A DNA stretch of 64,000 nucleotides from Strix aluco (GCF_031877795.1 NC_133940.1:8247985-8311984); one strand, 5' to 3'; shown: positions 16,004-30,500, numbered from the stretch's first letter. The notes: a model not told the origin generated them from the letters alone. Program-made: numbers and translations.

Positions 16004-19000
16004 TTATGTCCAATCCACAGGCAACTCTGAATGCAGTATGTGGCTGCATAAAACATTTTTAAAAATAAGACTGATCAACACCTTTGTATGGCCATGGGTC
16101 AACAACCAGGGTTCATGCCCTCTAAAATGTTGAAAACTTTTTTTTTTAATAAATCCACACTCCTGCTATAAAGGGGGTAGGTATCCTCACTTCATCTGAT
16201 TGATGCTGTCCATCCAACTTTATAGTTATTTCAGCTTTTAATCTGTTTTCAGATGCAGGGTGTTACTAGAAGTTTTGAAAGATCATTTAGAGCTATTTCT
16301 AATAGATGTAAGGTTCATGCTACCTGTGGCAGCTAAAGTATGAATGACTTGTTTCCTTAGTAACATCTACCTTATATGACACTTACAACGCTTAGGAATT
16401 CTTCAACAATTTCTACGGTGTTTGGCTAAGTACCTTTTTGACTCTGTCTCATCAGGAGACACTTAAAGAAAGAGGAGAAAATGAATTGCCACACCATTTT
16501 GAATTAATCACAAAAGATATTCCTGGCAAGAACTACAAGAATTCACGTGCAGAAGCAAATGCATTTTCAAACTCATCCTGTATGTTCTTTTGTAACTAAA
16601 CTATTACTTTCTGGCTCTTCATAAAATGCTAATAAAAATGGAAAATGCAGTTTTTCTCTCTGAATTCAAACTAGCAAACTAACTAACTAGCAAATGCTAT
16701 CTTTCCTGAGAGTAGTGCTTCCACATCAGGGGTCAATCCAGTTCTGTTTCTTCTTGGCTTTTTTGGTTGGGTTTTTTTGGTGGTAGGGTTTTTTTTGGTT
16801 GGTTTTGATTTGTTTTGGAATAGTGCTGTCAATATAATTTGTGTTAGAGAAGGCACTAATAAATATATTACTGGGAAGAATGTTACTTTAGGAAAGATGT
16901 TGCTTCTAGCTGATACAGGTTGTTTTTCTATTCTTATTATCTAAAATTATTTGAGATAAAATGGAAACTTATAAAATAGATGTGTATATAAATGCATGTT
17001 TATGATCATGACGAATAGAAAAATGTATAAAAGCCAAATCTAGAACTGATCTGTTTGCTTGTGGGATGGTTAAAACTGTTTTTAGCATTCTACATAAGAT
17101 TTAAAAATAGATAGTCAACTTCTGACTTGCTCCTTCTAATAAGCACATGTGTGTATTTAGTGAGTTTTGTGTGTTTCACTGCAGTAATAACCATTTATCT
17201 GTGGTTTGGTTTTTTAGATATGTTTTTTCTTATATATATGTATTAAATTTTACGTCATATTTTAACGTACACCATCTCATATTTTCTCTGCATTTTCTTT
17301 TGTTTTCAGGATTTTTTCATTTATATTGGACTTAAATTCTCTCTTAAATGTCAGGTGTCTTGATTTCCACTTCCCTGTTGTCGCCACTAGCAGATACAGT
17401 ATTTTTTCATCATGCATGACTACTTAGATGAAGTGTTACTTTTTCTTAGGCATACTTTTAAAGATAAAGCAGTAAACTATCAGTTATTTCTACAGTGTTA
17501 TTCTAAGTGCACATTGCAGTAGTCCATATTTTATTTTAATCATTAATCAAGATGTCAAATGCACCTCATTTCTAATACATCAGCAAGCAGAAATTAAAAT
17601 AAAATATAGGCTGATTTTATCCAAAATCTGAACATATCTTAATTATCAAAGTAGTTTTGAATTGAAGGCTTGTATCCCCTTCATTGTAAATAAACTCTAT
17701 AAAATACCTTGTTTCTTGTCACAAAAACAGAGTTCAACATACAGCTGAGCTCTTAAATAAGAGATTATTTTTTTTCCTCTTGAAAGTTTAACATGCATTC
17801 TTCATTTCTCATAGATGAGCTGGACCAAGTTTTAAGAGTTGTGTTCACTGAATGTTCCTGTCTTCTCAGTGCCTGTTTCTTAGTCTTTTCCGGCTTTCCC
17901 CTAGGTGGCACCAGGACCCACAGAACAGCTCCTGCAGGCTTCAGAGCCAGTAACTGGAGCCAGATGTGTCTGCCGAGTGATGCAAACACACTTTCAAACA
18001 CTACTTGGTCGTCCTTCTTTTAACCCCTTGTACTGTTTCTCGGAGACAACGTTGTTTCCATACTAGGTCAGAAGTAGTAATGGTTAGAACATGGGCAACA
18101 AATTATTTTAGTAGTATGAACTATTTTTTTACTTGAAAAGTCAACTTGGAAGTATCTCATGTAGATAATTTAATTATTTGCATTAAAGAGAGGGAAGACA
18201 CTGACACTTTGTGCGGTGCAATAGACTATGGCACGCTTGTGCTTACTTGGGTAACAAAGAACTACTGTTGTCTGTACAGAGCTTCATGTTACTACTACCT
18301 GCTTCATTTAGATCTGACCTGGTTTCCTACTCCCAGCTCCAATCCTAGTCCTGCTTTATTGCCAGTATTACCAATTCTTCTGCACCTCATGCATTGTTTC
18401 TTTAGCCCCTAAGTACAAATACCTGTGGGGTATATGAAAGTCCTGCTTCTCAAGCATGCTAAGATTAATCAAAAAGAATTTAATCCGACAATCTGAAAGG
18501 CCACATAATTAACTTGTATGGGAGGACTACACTGTATCATCATTAGATATGTGTTTTGTCTTCATACTCAATGTCAAGAAAGCATACCAGTTCTTCTTTG
18601 GCATAGAGAGCAATAGAGATTTAATGATGAGGAGAAAAGAGAAAATCTAGTCCTAGCCCATAGTTTTGTTACAGGTGGAAGAAGCCTTATGTTTTCTGAG
18701 ATATCTGACAGCAAAATAGGAACAGATGTCTTGGATAAAGAAGAGTTGTGAATCTTTTGCTGTTAGTGTTTTATTGACAGTAGAGCTTTAGTTGAAAGGC
18801 AACATGATATCTGCTGCCAAGTCCTACAGGTTACTTGAGAATTTTCACATAATAGAAAGGGTGATGGGATTATTCTTCTCTCTGTATGTGATGGTGTCTA
18901 ATGAAAAGTTGATATTATGAGAAGTTTTTGCAGTATTCTATTTGGAGCATTATTCTGTTTTAAAATTATTTTTAGAATAAATAAAACCCATTTTTGTTGG

Positions 19001-22000
19001 AGTTAATGCAGTTATAGTGAGATCAGAACTGTGTCCTAGAACACTTGTCTAGGAGGTTTATTTACAGCCTAACTGAAAGTAAGAGAAGGTTCATCATGCG
19101 GGCAGATTATTTTTGCTGTATGAAAAGATGACCTAGAAATGGCAGTAAGCAACAAATAATGAAATAATTACAAATTGTAGTGCTCCTAAGTCTGTCGTTG
19201 TTGGTGAAAAGTTTCTTCATGACTTTGATATCTGCACGGTTGCAGCTGTCATCTATTTGCTATCAGCTGCAGATATGAAGTGCTTTTAACAAAACTCTAG
19301 AACACTATTTTCCCACATCTTTTCTTCCTGGTTTTCTTCATTTTTTAGACTGAATCTTTGTGTCTGTGTCTTACATTAGAATTCACCAGGGTGCAGAGCT
19401 GGTGCTGAGAACCTGGTATTCCCAGGATTTGTATTTCAGGGGATCAGACTAGCTCTGATCTGATCCCTTGGGGTCTTTTTCACATCTTACAATCATTTAC
19501 TTCAGAAGTTCCTGATCTCAACTAAAACACCAATATAAATGCAAACCTACATCTAATGTATCTGAGAGTACCAGACTGATGATGTCCCATAAGCAATGTG
19601 TAGTTTAAGGTCTATTCACACTCACACGTGCACGCACACTTTTGGCATTTTTAATAGGTCCTCATTGTCCAGTTACACTTTTGAAAAAGTAACAGTCCAA
19701 CTTCACAACAGTGAAATATTGTTGGCTGTTTGTTACACCTAGGCTCTTTTTGTCAGAGACAGAGAGAGAATGCTTGTTTAGTATCAAATTCTAGTTCTTT
19801 TTCTAAGAGCATATTGCTTTACTGCTCATCTAAGGGGCTTTCTCAAACACATCTGATTTATTTGATTGCTCAGTAAAGCAAAGTCTTACCAAGTTACTTT
19901 TTTCTATTTTAATACAACATTGATCTTGTGATTTGAAATTAATATCTGGAAAGACGGTTCTTCTGGAGCTAAATTGTGTCACTTGGTGCTATGGATCAGT
20001 ATTATTTTGATCAGAAATGTGTTACTATGAGACATAATTTCTTTCCAAATATTTGTTGTGGTTCCAGTTCATTAAGTTTGATATTTTGTAGGAATAAGTT
20101 AATGCTTATATTCAAATTTAATCTTTGTGGTTAATGTGTGCATGTTCCCTTTTCAATGCTGTATGAATGGTGGTTTTGCTATCATTTTTTTGTTTTATCT
20201 CCTTGTTTGGGGAGTTTTGCTAATAGTTCTGTATTTTTATCTTTATGTAACAACCAACATTTTACAGTTTAGTTCCTTTAAATATTTTGATTCCTTTTAC
20301 AAACATTAGTTAGAAGGAAGGCCAAGATTTTAGAACATGATTACGTAAGTTTAGCCTGTGAAAATCTGAACATTTTCAATTTATACGTTCACTGATGAGA
20401 ATGTAGACAGAAGTTTGCAAAATGAGTCAGTCATATCTAGAACTCAGAATCGGCAAGTCTCTCACTACGAGTCTCATCAGAAGGAGGTGTTACCCCCTCT
20501 GGAAGGTGTCTACTTTCTTGTTAGGCATCTGCATACATGATGAATGGATCTATATAACTAAATAAGTAATAATAATCCTCTGTGGCATTTAAACATCTGG
20601 CATACTTGAGTTTAAAGTGTGCACAGAAATTACCAGAGTTAAAACTAAATGCAGTTAAATCTGTGCAGAGCCTGAAAATAGCAGTTCTTGATATAAATAT
20701 TTAAACCTACTTGAAGTCTGATATATCAATTTTGGCAGTGTTGAAGGCAGTAGAGCCTCCAGTGTTGTTAGTGCCTGTGAAAATGGCACAGGGCAAATGC
20801 AATGTAACAAAGTTTTGCAGCTTTAGATTCCCACATGTAAATTATTTCTATGCCCAGTACTTAAAATCTAAAGCCACAACAGTTTTTAACCTCAGGAGCT
20901 GTGCAATCATGTTGATGTGAAAGAGCAGGACTGTGAAGCCACTACAGTATTTACTTGTATATCATCTGTTACATATTCTATCGCTGTTTAAAATGGTTGT
21001 ACCATACATCACAAGCTACCAGAAACTTTGTCACCTATACTAGATGTTCTGCTTAAAGAAACTGAACATCCTTAGTAACTTGCACGCTGTAGTTTAGTTC
21101 TATTTGTTTTGTTAAATGCCTACATCCATTTTCGTAGGTAACATTTACTTTAGTTAATGTTTTTTCTTGTAATTGCTGGTTACCACAGACAGGTAGTAAT
21201 TTCCTATGCAGCCTCAGGAGCAAGAGAATAAACAAATTGCTGCTAAGTATTGGTGCGTTTTCACGCAGTGAGTGCTTCCTCACTCCAAGGTGTAATTCTG
21301 CAACACCACAATTTTTAGCCAATCTGTAAGAAAAACAAACCATTGGCTCATTAGTATATTTTTTAATTGTACTACTTATGAATGTAGCTATATGTTTTAA
21401 AACATTCTTCTTTGTGAGGAACATTATTAGTAAGTAATCTTCAGCTTGTTAATAATGAGCCTTATTTTTGCATTTTTTTTGAAAATCATTGGGAAAATTT
21501 TTTTACTTCACTGTTGTAGGATCCTACACATTTATTTTCTGTGGGCTAGGGTGATTCTTCAGTTCTTCATCTGTGTGAGTCTTAGCTTCTTCATTAAAAT
21601 ATATCTGGCTCTCTAGTAGTTTTTCAACTTCTACTATGGTTGTGTTTGTCTGCAAATGATACTCAGAAATGCTAACAGCTGAATCTTATGTAGGTTATTC
21701 ACATAAATAAGTGGTTCCACTTATTTCTAATGGTGTGTCGAGTCAAAAGAACTTGTCGAGTCAAAAGAACTTGAAGCTCAAGATCAAAAGATGATCTTCC
21801 TAGTTAAATATGCAGCATATAGAGAGCTAGCCTTACAAAACAATTTTATGTATTAGCATTTTCAAAATGATCTACATAGAGGAACCACTAAAATATAGCT
21901 TTATATTCAGTAGGACTGGACTTCATCTGTCTGGACTTCATTATGCAAAGTGTTATTAAAGCTCAGTGGTATATTACTTGCAGATTGATCCATAATGACA

Positions 22001-25000
22001 TATTTATTTGGCATGCAGAGACTAGTTTGTATGACTTTTGATCTAGTGGATACTGTTTGGCTCTTCTGTGTCACAGTAAATGAGGTATAGTGGGGTACTG
22101 TGTTTGTGGCCTTGACAAGCTGTGCAGACTTCCTTAATGAATTTTAGTTACCACTTTCTTCGGCAGTATCAAAAGTGTCCCTACTCAAGTTCTCATACAC
22201 TCCCGAAAGAACAAGCTGTGTGTAAGGAAGTTTCCTGGAGAAACATGAGAAAGAATTGATCCTCTGCAGGCAAGGGGACACTAACTTCCATGTGATACCC
22301 TGCTGTACTTGGCGGTGTGTGCTATTACATGCAATGAGTCTGATACCAGTCAAGAGAACAAAACATTTAGGGTTGTACTTTGGCACAGAATGTGTATGTG
22401 TATGACCAGTTGCCTTTAACAAGAGATGTATGTGCCCCTTGTGTGTTTATCTATGTATATATATAAAATGCATAAAAACAGATGTAAGCTGGAAAGGTAT
22501 CTTACATAAAAAAAGTGTCTCCATGTCCAAAAAAAATAGAGGTTTATATAATCCACAATCTGTAGAACTCAAAAAGTGGTTTCCAGGTATGTCATGGGAC
22601 TGTCTTCCTAAAGTGTACTCCCTTTTAGTTACAAGTTCAACTAAGTGATCCATAAAGAGTAAAACTAAAATAGACTGAGTTTAGCAACTAAATAAGCCTG
22701 GAACAATAAAAAAAATTGTTATTTTCCATCTCGTTCCCCCTTCTATTTCTTTTTGCATTTTATCTTCTTGCCTTGCATCTTCCATCCTTGTTGGATGATG
22801 TGACAGTGAATCCTCATGAAATGTTAAAAACTGGATGCTAAACTAAATTATTAATAATTGAAGCATCATTATAGTCCCTTCTATAGCATGTGACCTATCC
22901 TGCTGCTTACTGGCTTTCCTGCTCTGGTTATGCATTTGGGAATAGCTCTTACTAACTTCCAGAACAGGCTCAGAAAAGATGGTTCTTCGTATAAGACGAG
23001 AGGTAATGACATATTTAAGCACATTTAAGTGAGTATTAAGAAATATTTATTTTCTTCTACTTCCTGTTTTCTTTTTCCATTGCTGTATATTGGGGTAGTT
23101 GGAGAGTATTTCCTTCCCATTTTAACTGATAGAAGTTACTTTGTATAGATTTTGTTTCATTATTTTCATTTACATTTTTTTATATTTTGCCATTAAGCTT
23201 TGTCCACAACCTCTTCTAACCACAAGAGCTCTGAGAAGCTGTTGTTTGTTTAAGACTCCATCTGCCCAAAGGAGGATTTGGAGAGAGACTGATAGTTTCT
23301 CTGCATCTCATCTTTCAGTGATTCTGTAGGCCTTCCTCATGAATCGCAATAAATATTTGGATTTTGAGTGTATTTAAGTACAGGGATTGGAAGTAGCCAT
23401 TTCAGTTGTGATACTCTACTGGGAAGACATTTGTCTGAAAGTCTATTTGAAAATAACACTGGCATGCTAATTCCCCTTTGAAACACATACACACACACCC
23501 CCCATGCGACACACATGCTTTCACACACACTGAATTGCCAAGTGACCGAGAAAGCTAGTGATAACTGTTAAGGATTCAATGACTGCAAGATCAAGTCATT
23601 GCAGAAGTCTCAGCTCGTTACACAGGGCCTTAAATTCCTTGCAGGGTTTCAGAAACTTCCAAGTGTCAGTGATGGTAGCTCTGGGAACAGACTATCCATA
23701 CGTTCTAAAAAATTTCCAAGTCATTCTATCATTCCTGTGTGGTGTTCCAAAGGCTGGCATTTGACAAGTAAACTTCAAGAAAAAAGCTTAGAGCAAAAAA
23801 GAACGAGTTTGCTCATTCAGTAATAACTTTCATTTCACCTGAGCAACCCTAGTGTCATCTTCCTGGACTTCTTGTGTTACTTCTGTTCATGCACTTAAGA
23901 TTCAGATTACTGTCACATGATCCATCAAGATGACTTGATCTTACATTGATTCATTACAGTGCACAGATCCTGGTTTCAGTGAGAAAGAATGTAATAATTA
24001 TAAAACCCATAACTTTGGAAAATATTTACAAAACTATGTAATGCACCTGAGATAGAGCAAAGGATATCTATTTATTTATATTTATATGTGCATATGGAGA
24101 TTTTCAGAACTATGTGGGTGGCTAGAAATACATCTCCTTGGTCTGCTCTCTGAATTGGTTGGATACAAGCCAGGTAGTCACACTAGATTGCACATCATGC
24201 TGTGCTAATGCAGTTATCCAGTTGTCTGAAATGCAGAAAAGCTTGGGCTTGTGTACTCTTGTTTTTGTAAGCATATTCCAAGCTGATTTTTTTTCCTCAG
24301 AAAGCTATTAATTTCAATGGGATGTGTGACTTAAAGTTTCTAATCAGTTTTTAAAATTTCAGACACACACCAAGAAGACAGTTTCTGCCCAAAACTGACA
24401 TAGAGAAATGAAACAGCAAAAGATAAAATCATCTAACCAAGGTCACACAAGAAATCTATTCAAAAGTATTAAATAGGTCTAGAGATACTGAGTTCTGGTT
24501 CAGTTTTTTTAACCTTACATTTATTCTTTTTGGGTGCAAATGTTCATTTTTCATAGCTGTCTTTTTGACATTGTCGAAAGGCAATTATTACAACTGTTTG
24601 ATCTCTGTTCTACTGTGAGATAGTGATTAGTGCACTATAAAGCATTGTCTGAACCTCTGATTTGCTATCAGAATGTCACAATTTGTTTTAAGAGTTTCTA
24701 TCCATTAATCCTAGCCGGAAAGTGTAATAGTTTTTCAGAATAAGAACCAAGACTTATATAGATTTCTTTGTATGGTTCTAAATTCAGAAAAAAAAAAAAT
24801 AGTAGGGTAACAGAGCTCGATTCTCTCATTTATATAGCTGACTTGCTTTCAAGGAGTGGATAATGCCTTATACAACCAGGTAGGTGAGCAAAGTGGGCCT
24901 CTGAAATTCAAACAACGTTACACTACATCCAACAATTACCTACTGCTGCTTCTTTGAAAATGTTCATGTTTATATGGTTTTAATGTCCTTTGCTTTTTTC

Positions 25001-25204
25001 CCAAGGATACTCTGCTAAGAGACTAGACTGCTACAGTCAAGACACATTATAAAGATAAGAATTCTGTACCTTTTCAGACAATCTTCCTTGTTAGTATATT
25101 TAGAAATTATTAGTATATTTAGAAACCAGTACAGTGAATTATAATCTAGACAAATTCAGAGTTGCTGTACATCTTATGAATGTATCTTAGAAGACTTCAA
25201 CAAC
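16004..25204. other. AT-rich non-coding stretch with minor repeats
   Basis: No gene recognised. It holds a T/G-rich low-complexity tract (16755-16818), a hairpin with 10-bp arms (19438-19447/19460-19469, loop 12 nt), a 14-bp perfect palindrome TGTAGGATCCTACA (21515-21528), an exact 18-bp tandem duplication (21736-21771), a CA-rich run (23486-23530), and a 19-bp near-tandem repeat, TTAGTATATTTAGAAA, at 25091 and 25110. A possible very old CR1 scrap lies near 22975-23050. Confidence 0.5.
21736..21771. repeat. 18-bp perfect tandem duplication (two copies)
   Basis: The unit TGTCGAGTCAAAAGAACT occurs twice head to tail with no mismatch. This suggests a recent small duplication. Confidence 0.9.
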
Positions 25205-25272
25205 GGTCAGTGTTAGGTTAATGGTTGGACTAGATGATCTTCAAGGTCTTTTCCAACCTAGATGATTCTGTG
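25205..25272 (+). mobile_element. CR1 LINE 3' tip (68 bp)
   Basis: The segment from GTCAGTGTTAGGTTAATGG to GATGATTCTGTG matches the 3' terminus of the CR1 copy at 8822-9583 with only a few differences, so it belongs to the same subfamily. It is truncated to the last ~68 bp and keeps one terminal octamer. Confidence 0.88.
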
Positions 25273-27252
25273 AAAGGTTTATTGTGATTGTTTGCAGAAG
25301 GCTGTTAGTAAAAGTTATGGATTTCATCCCAAGAACCATTTAACTTTACCACAAGATTTGGTACTTCTTGAAAGGAAACTATCAAGTTTTTTAAGTTTTT
25401 TGTTTGTTTGTTTTAACACTTCTAAACACGATTTCTTTATAATTTTGTTTTGCTTTTTGCCTTTTTACATGCATTATTTCTTCACCTCCTTAATGCCATT
25501 GGCATATTCGGCTTTAGGTTATACTTATTCTGCACAGCACTATGAGTCAATGATGTCAACATGACTTCAGAATAAGATTTGTTCTTCAGCTTGGTGTTCC
25601 CACCGAAACCTTGTTGAGGTGACCTTTTAAAGTTTTTGTCATAGAGACATCCATCTTGATAAATATCTATACTGTTCTAGGACATCCCAGCTATTTCATT
25701 CCTATTACGGGCCTTTACCTTACCTTTTATATGTATTATTCATCAACATAAAATAGAGCAAGTATGAAAAATACGGTGTATGTAAAGTTTAGGTTTTCTT
25801 AAATGCATTTTGAAAATTTTAATTGAGTCAAGCATGTGATTCTGGCAACCTGAACTGAACTTGTTCTGTAAGCTGAAGATGGAAGACTATCCCATGATCA
25901 GTCCGTGTGCCGCTTAGATTTCTGTCTATGACAGTTCTGAAGAAATCATGAAATATTTTGTCCAATTTCTTAAGAAATTTTAAAAAAAAAAAGATATCTT
26001 GATATTGCTTATATGTTTTGTGAATATCTGTCTTAACAAAGCTAAGTTAGAAGCCATCATTTTCAGCAATTTAAATACTTATTAATTCCTTGTGATCACA
26101 ACTTCCATATTATATTCTCTGTAGAAAGTTGCCATTTTGCTTTCATACTCATCTGGATTTGGCACAACATAACTGGCCTTGAATAGTTAAAGGGTTGTTA
26201 TTGAAAATGGAAAGAATGAGAAACCTGATGGCCATTAAAAGAAAACGGCCAACAGAAGGTTTTAAAAGCACATCTTGTGTATATCTACATGTGTTTGTAT
26301 CACAGTCTGTAAAAGTGTTTGTAAAATACCGTGCTCAGAATGCCTAAGCCATCTGAGTCAGCTTTAGTGTGAACTGTTTAGTTGCATTTCACCTCATGAA
26401 TCCACTAAACTGGATAACAATGATGGATGCTTTTTTAAAAGCTCCTGCTATAGAATGCTCTCTCTGAAAGTGAGTGCAAATTAAGGAAAAAAAAAAAAAT
26501 CGAGCCCTTTTTTCAAATATTTTTGTCCCACCCAATCATCATTCTCAAGTTGTCTTATTACATGTGTATATAGGAAAGAAATAGAAATACCCCAAATCAA
26601 CATATTAAGCTAAACAACTCCTGCACCAGCTACCGCACTGACATATTCCTTATGTAACTGAAGTCAAGCAAAATGCAAAATAATTTTAAAAAGGTTTGTA
26701 AGGGTTGCAACTGGAAAAAGTACTACTGTTCAAGGGATTCCCTGTTTCTGGAACAGGAACATCACTTCAGAACTCAGTGCATGGGTAGTTTATTTGTTTA
26801 GTGACAAATTGTCTGTTACTGCTAAAAGTGATGATCAAGTAAAGAAAAATGGCTTAGCTGTTGGCAACTTGTACTTTATCCATGATCTCTTAGCTGAAAA
26901 TTCCTGGTTGTCAGAGTTTCAGAAATCATTTCTGTGTTGCCTATAGAGCTGTGGGTACCTCAAGAAAAAAAAAAAAAAAAAGCATTGTAGTTACTGGATC
27001 AGATTAGGAATAGGAAGAGAATGAAGTGTTTTCTTCTGGATGGTTCTTCACTAAATTAAAGGTATTATGTTGAAAAAGGAGAGAAGGTTGCAGAAGAGGA
27101 AGCTGTGATGGTTTGATCAATCTGGGTTGCTAAATCCTAGAGTAAAAGAGCAAGTGCACCAGAGATTTCTGCTTATCTTTAGACTCTTAATCGTATTTGC
27201 TTTGTCACAGGGAAATTAAGTTTAAAATATAATTTACACTGCAAAGCACTAA
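25273..27252. other. AT-rich non-coding stretch
   Basis: No gene recognised. Contains A-runs at 25980-25990 and 26965-26981 (17 A). The frame at 25292-25564 is low-complexity, rich in Phe and Leu, and unsupported. Confidence 0.5.
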
Positions 27253-27500
27253 CGCAGGGCTCAACAACCTACCACACAGGTATGAAAGATGATGTGTAAG
27301 CAGGCGCCTTGTGAGTGGCACAGAGCAGAGCCGGCAGAGGGCCAAGGGTTTGTAGCCGGGAGCTGTGGCATCTTGAGAAGATGCATCTGTGAGAAGCAGT
27401 TGCTGCCAGCTCCCACTGAGGTCTGATCTCGCCCAGAGCTGGAAGCTCCTGCCTTGCACATAAGCAAGATTCTGAGGATCAACAGTGTCTTGCTTGTGTG
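27253..27500. mobile_element. Possible hAT/Charlie-type DNA transposon fossil
   Basis: A locally GC-rich island starts with CAGGGCTCAACAACCT, resembling the terminal inverted repeat and subterminal region of hAT-Charlie elements (CAGGGG-TC-GCAACC type), followed by GAGTGGCACAGAGC. The opposite terminal repeat and an 8-bp target duplication were not found, so this would be a partial, old copy. The open frames on the - strand here are not recognisable proteins. Confidence 0.3.
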
Positions 27501-30500
27501 CAAGAGACAATCTCCCAGTTCCTACCAAGTTTCAGCTGTTACATTTGTATTTAATTTGTAAAATATAAAGACAGACCAGTGCCTACCCCTCTTGAAAGAT
27601 GCCTGAGCTAATGGATAGGGCAGTCATAATAGGTAATCAAAGAGAAACATGTTACTAAAATGCTTTAAAAATTCTTATGTTAAAATAGCTGAAGAATAAA
27701 GAAATATTAAGGTTAATTCACTACAAATCTTGAGGATTTATTTAGTAAATTAAAACGATATAACTGCATTTGTATTGTGCATGATTCCCCAGTAAACTAA
27801 TGGTAGTCTTTAATGATGCTCCTGTACCTGAAGGGGGATTTTTACTCTTACTTTCAAAGCAAAACTTGCATGGTAACTATCATATTTATGGGTTGACTGG
27901 TCATTGCTAAAAACTAGAATATTCTAGTGCTCTTTTACTTAGATTGCAGTCCTTGTCCAACAGCTCAAGCTGTGTTTAGAATTCTGAATTTGAGAGTTCT
28001 AAATTACAGGTTATTTGCAAAATAACACTTCTGCTATTGGAGCAGAGTATCTTTTATTGGCTTCGTTTTACAGATGGGAAAATTGAGGTACAGAAAACTA
28101 GTGACTCTGCAAGTCACAAAACACAGTAGCGGCACTATATTCCAAGTGACTTGTATCTGGAAACTTCCCTTCATTTTGAAGACGTATCTGTAAGTAAAAA
28201 GAGAAAGTACAGATGCTTGCTGTGATGGCAAACATCTGGTGAATATTCAAAGAAAAATTCTGATCCCTGAGATTGCTGTGGTTTCCCTTCATATGGCTGA
28301 CTGGGATGCATGAAAATTATAGCTGGACCTAAAAAGAGTAGAATTTGGAGCTTAAGTTTTTGATTTTCACTGACTTTCTTGCGTTTCTTGCATTTTGTTC
28401 TGAATGTAGTAAAGCTGACAGTCAGCTTTAATCCTTCTGGCAATGAGTTCAAGAGTGTAGGTCTTACTCCTGTGAAGTCCTAAGTTCTGTGATCACAAAT
28501 TTCCCTACTGCTGAATGATAATTTCATCTTTTATAGCTACTGCCTGGATGACAGAAATGTGTGTTTCCTCATGGCTAGTTCTGTGGCTTCTAGATTGGTG
28601 AATGATGTTTGTAGTACCTGATTAATATGCTTTATGCTGCTGCAAACTATGAATCTATGTACTGAGGATAGAGGCCTCCCAGGCCCGTTTACAGGTATAT
28701 GAGCTGCATACAGAATGCAAACTGATATGCAAATGTTTATGTATCTTCATTGGAATTATGTCCTTAAGCTTAGCACACTATTTTATGCAAAGTGAAAGAA
28801 GATGTAGTGAGATGCATGAAGAACTTAACATGTTTTTCTGACTTTATTAATACTTGCATTTTTTTTCCATTCTAAGCCTGCATTAAGCATATTTAATTTG
28901 GAGGATTTGTGGGGAGTAAAGTGCAATGAATGGTTTCTTTGGAGATACATGAAAAATGTTGACAGATTTGAAATAAAGCATACAAGTTTCCTACTGAGAG
29001 TCATACTTACTACTGTGTGATCTGCTGTATTATCTGTAGAAAATGTCTTTGTACATCAGAGAAACAAAAAGACCTTCAGCAGATTGTTTTATTGAACTCT
29101 TAATAGATATTAAGAAACATAACGCCAGCACTTCTGCCACAATGCTGTCATTAAATAATAAATCATTGCTGTAGCTGCCTAATGGGATATGTAGCAATGC
29201 TGATGGTGGCAGTCTAGACCTGAGCTGAAGTGGATTAATTTAAAACACAGAGCAAAAAGAGCAGATAGCAATGCTCAGCAGAACAGTTTTGGGGCTAGAA
29301 CCTGGTGACTAACCACAAGAAAGAAGATAATAGTAATTAGATCTAACTAAAAAATGATAACGATGTATTTCACAGTCCTTAGATATCCTCCAACACCTAA
29401 TTATGAAACTGTCATACAAGCATTAATGAATGTATTTTCAACACTCCTATTTGTCTGAGATGTATAATATACAGACAGAAAGGGGGACACTAGAAGACAA
29501 ATGGCTTTATGCCAGAAATGAGGATGACCTGTACCTGCCTTTTATCCCAAAGGAGGGATGAATGCACAGGGCTTTGGAAAATTAGGTCTTATGGTACTTA
29601 TCCTAATGTCTTGTCCTAATGCCTTAGTCACATAAGTTTTGGTGGTGTTTTTTTTTAGCAGGATTTGCTAATTAGGTGTGTTTTCAAGCAAGCAAAGCTG
29701 TAAGGTTCTGTGCTTCTGCCTTGTGTCTTGCCAACTTAGAAAGTCCCATCTTTGGAACTGAGATGTGACATGAGAGTTGCCTCCTAGTCAAGCACCGTGG
29801 GTCTGTCTGTGCTGACTACCTCAAGTGAGGCGCCCTTGAGGCGCCATCAGTGGTTTGGCCTGTTGTATATACAACTCATTAAGCAGAGATATGTGTAGAC
29901 ATCTGCCAATATAGTTGTCTGTAGCATTTGTAATGTGAAATGCTTTGTCAAATTATTAAAGTTTATCAAATTGTTAAAATTAGTTACCAAATTATTAAAA
30001 ACATTCTGTTCAATGACAACAGACTACTCTGAAAACAAGAGATTGTGAGGAGTCCAGCAGTAAAAAGCAAAGAAGACCGAAAACAATTGTTCTGTCTGTG
30101 ACTTTTGTTGTTTGCTCTATATAGGAATCTGTTGAAATGTGCAAATGGTGAATTTGTGAAACTAATTAGCACATAAAAATCCAGCTGTAATAGTAATCAA
30201 AACTTGCTGGTTCAACAGACTATGGGGTTTGTTTAGTATTAACACATCCTGCACATATGGCCCCCAGTTGAAGATCTGGAGCTGCTCATAGCAGCAAGTT
30301 AATATCAGGGGATTTAGAAGCAAGTATTTATTGGTGGCAGTTGTGGAACCAACATGTGGTCTAACTCTGACTGGTGCTTCCAGTGCTGTTTGTGTCTGTA
30401 AGGGGAAAAAAGGAAAAAATGACTGGGACTGATCTCATTATCCTCAAACTGTATGAAAACAAGGTACAGTGTTTTAGTAGATTTGTTGGCTGAGATTTCT

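Noticed and set aside
22975-23050. Possible ancient CR1 piece (GACGAGAGGTAATGAC followed by GTATTAAGAAATATTT)
   Set aside because: Only two short matches to the CR1 3' region remain; too diverged to call without a profile search.
23486-23530. CA-rich run considered as a regularly spaced repeat array
   Set aside because: Imperfect CA microsatellite; no equal-length repeats with unique spacers, so nothing like a CRISPR array.
27205-27528. 107-codon - frame in the GC-rich patch
   Set aside because: Not similar to any protein I know, and lies across the suspected transposon fossil; more likely chance.
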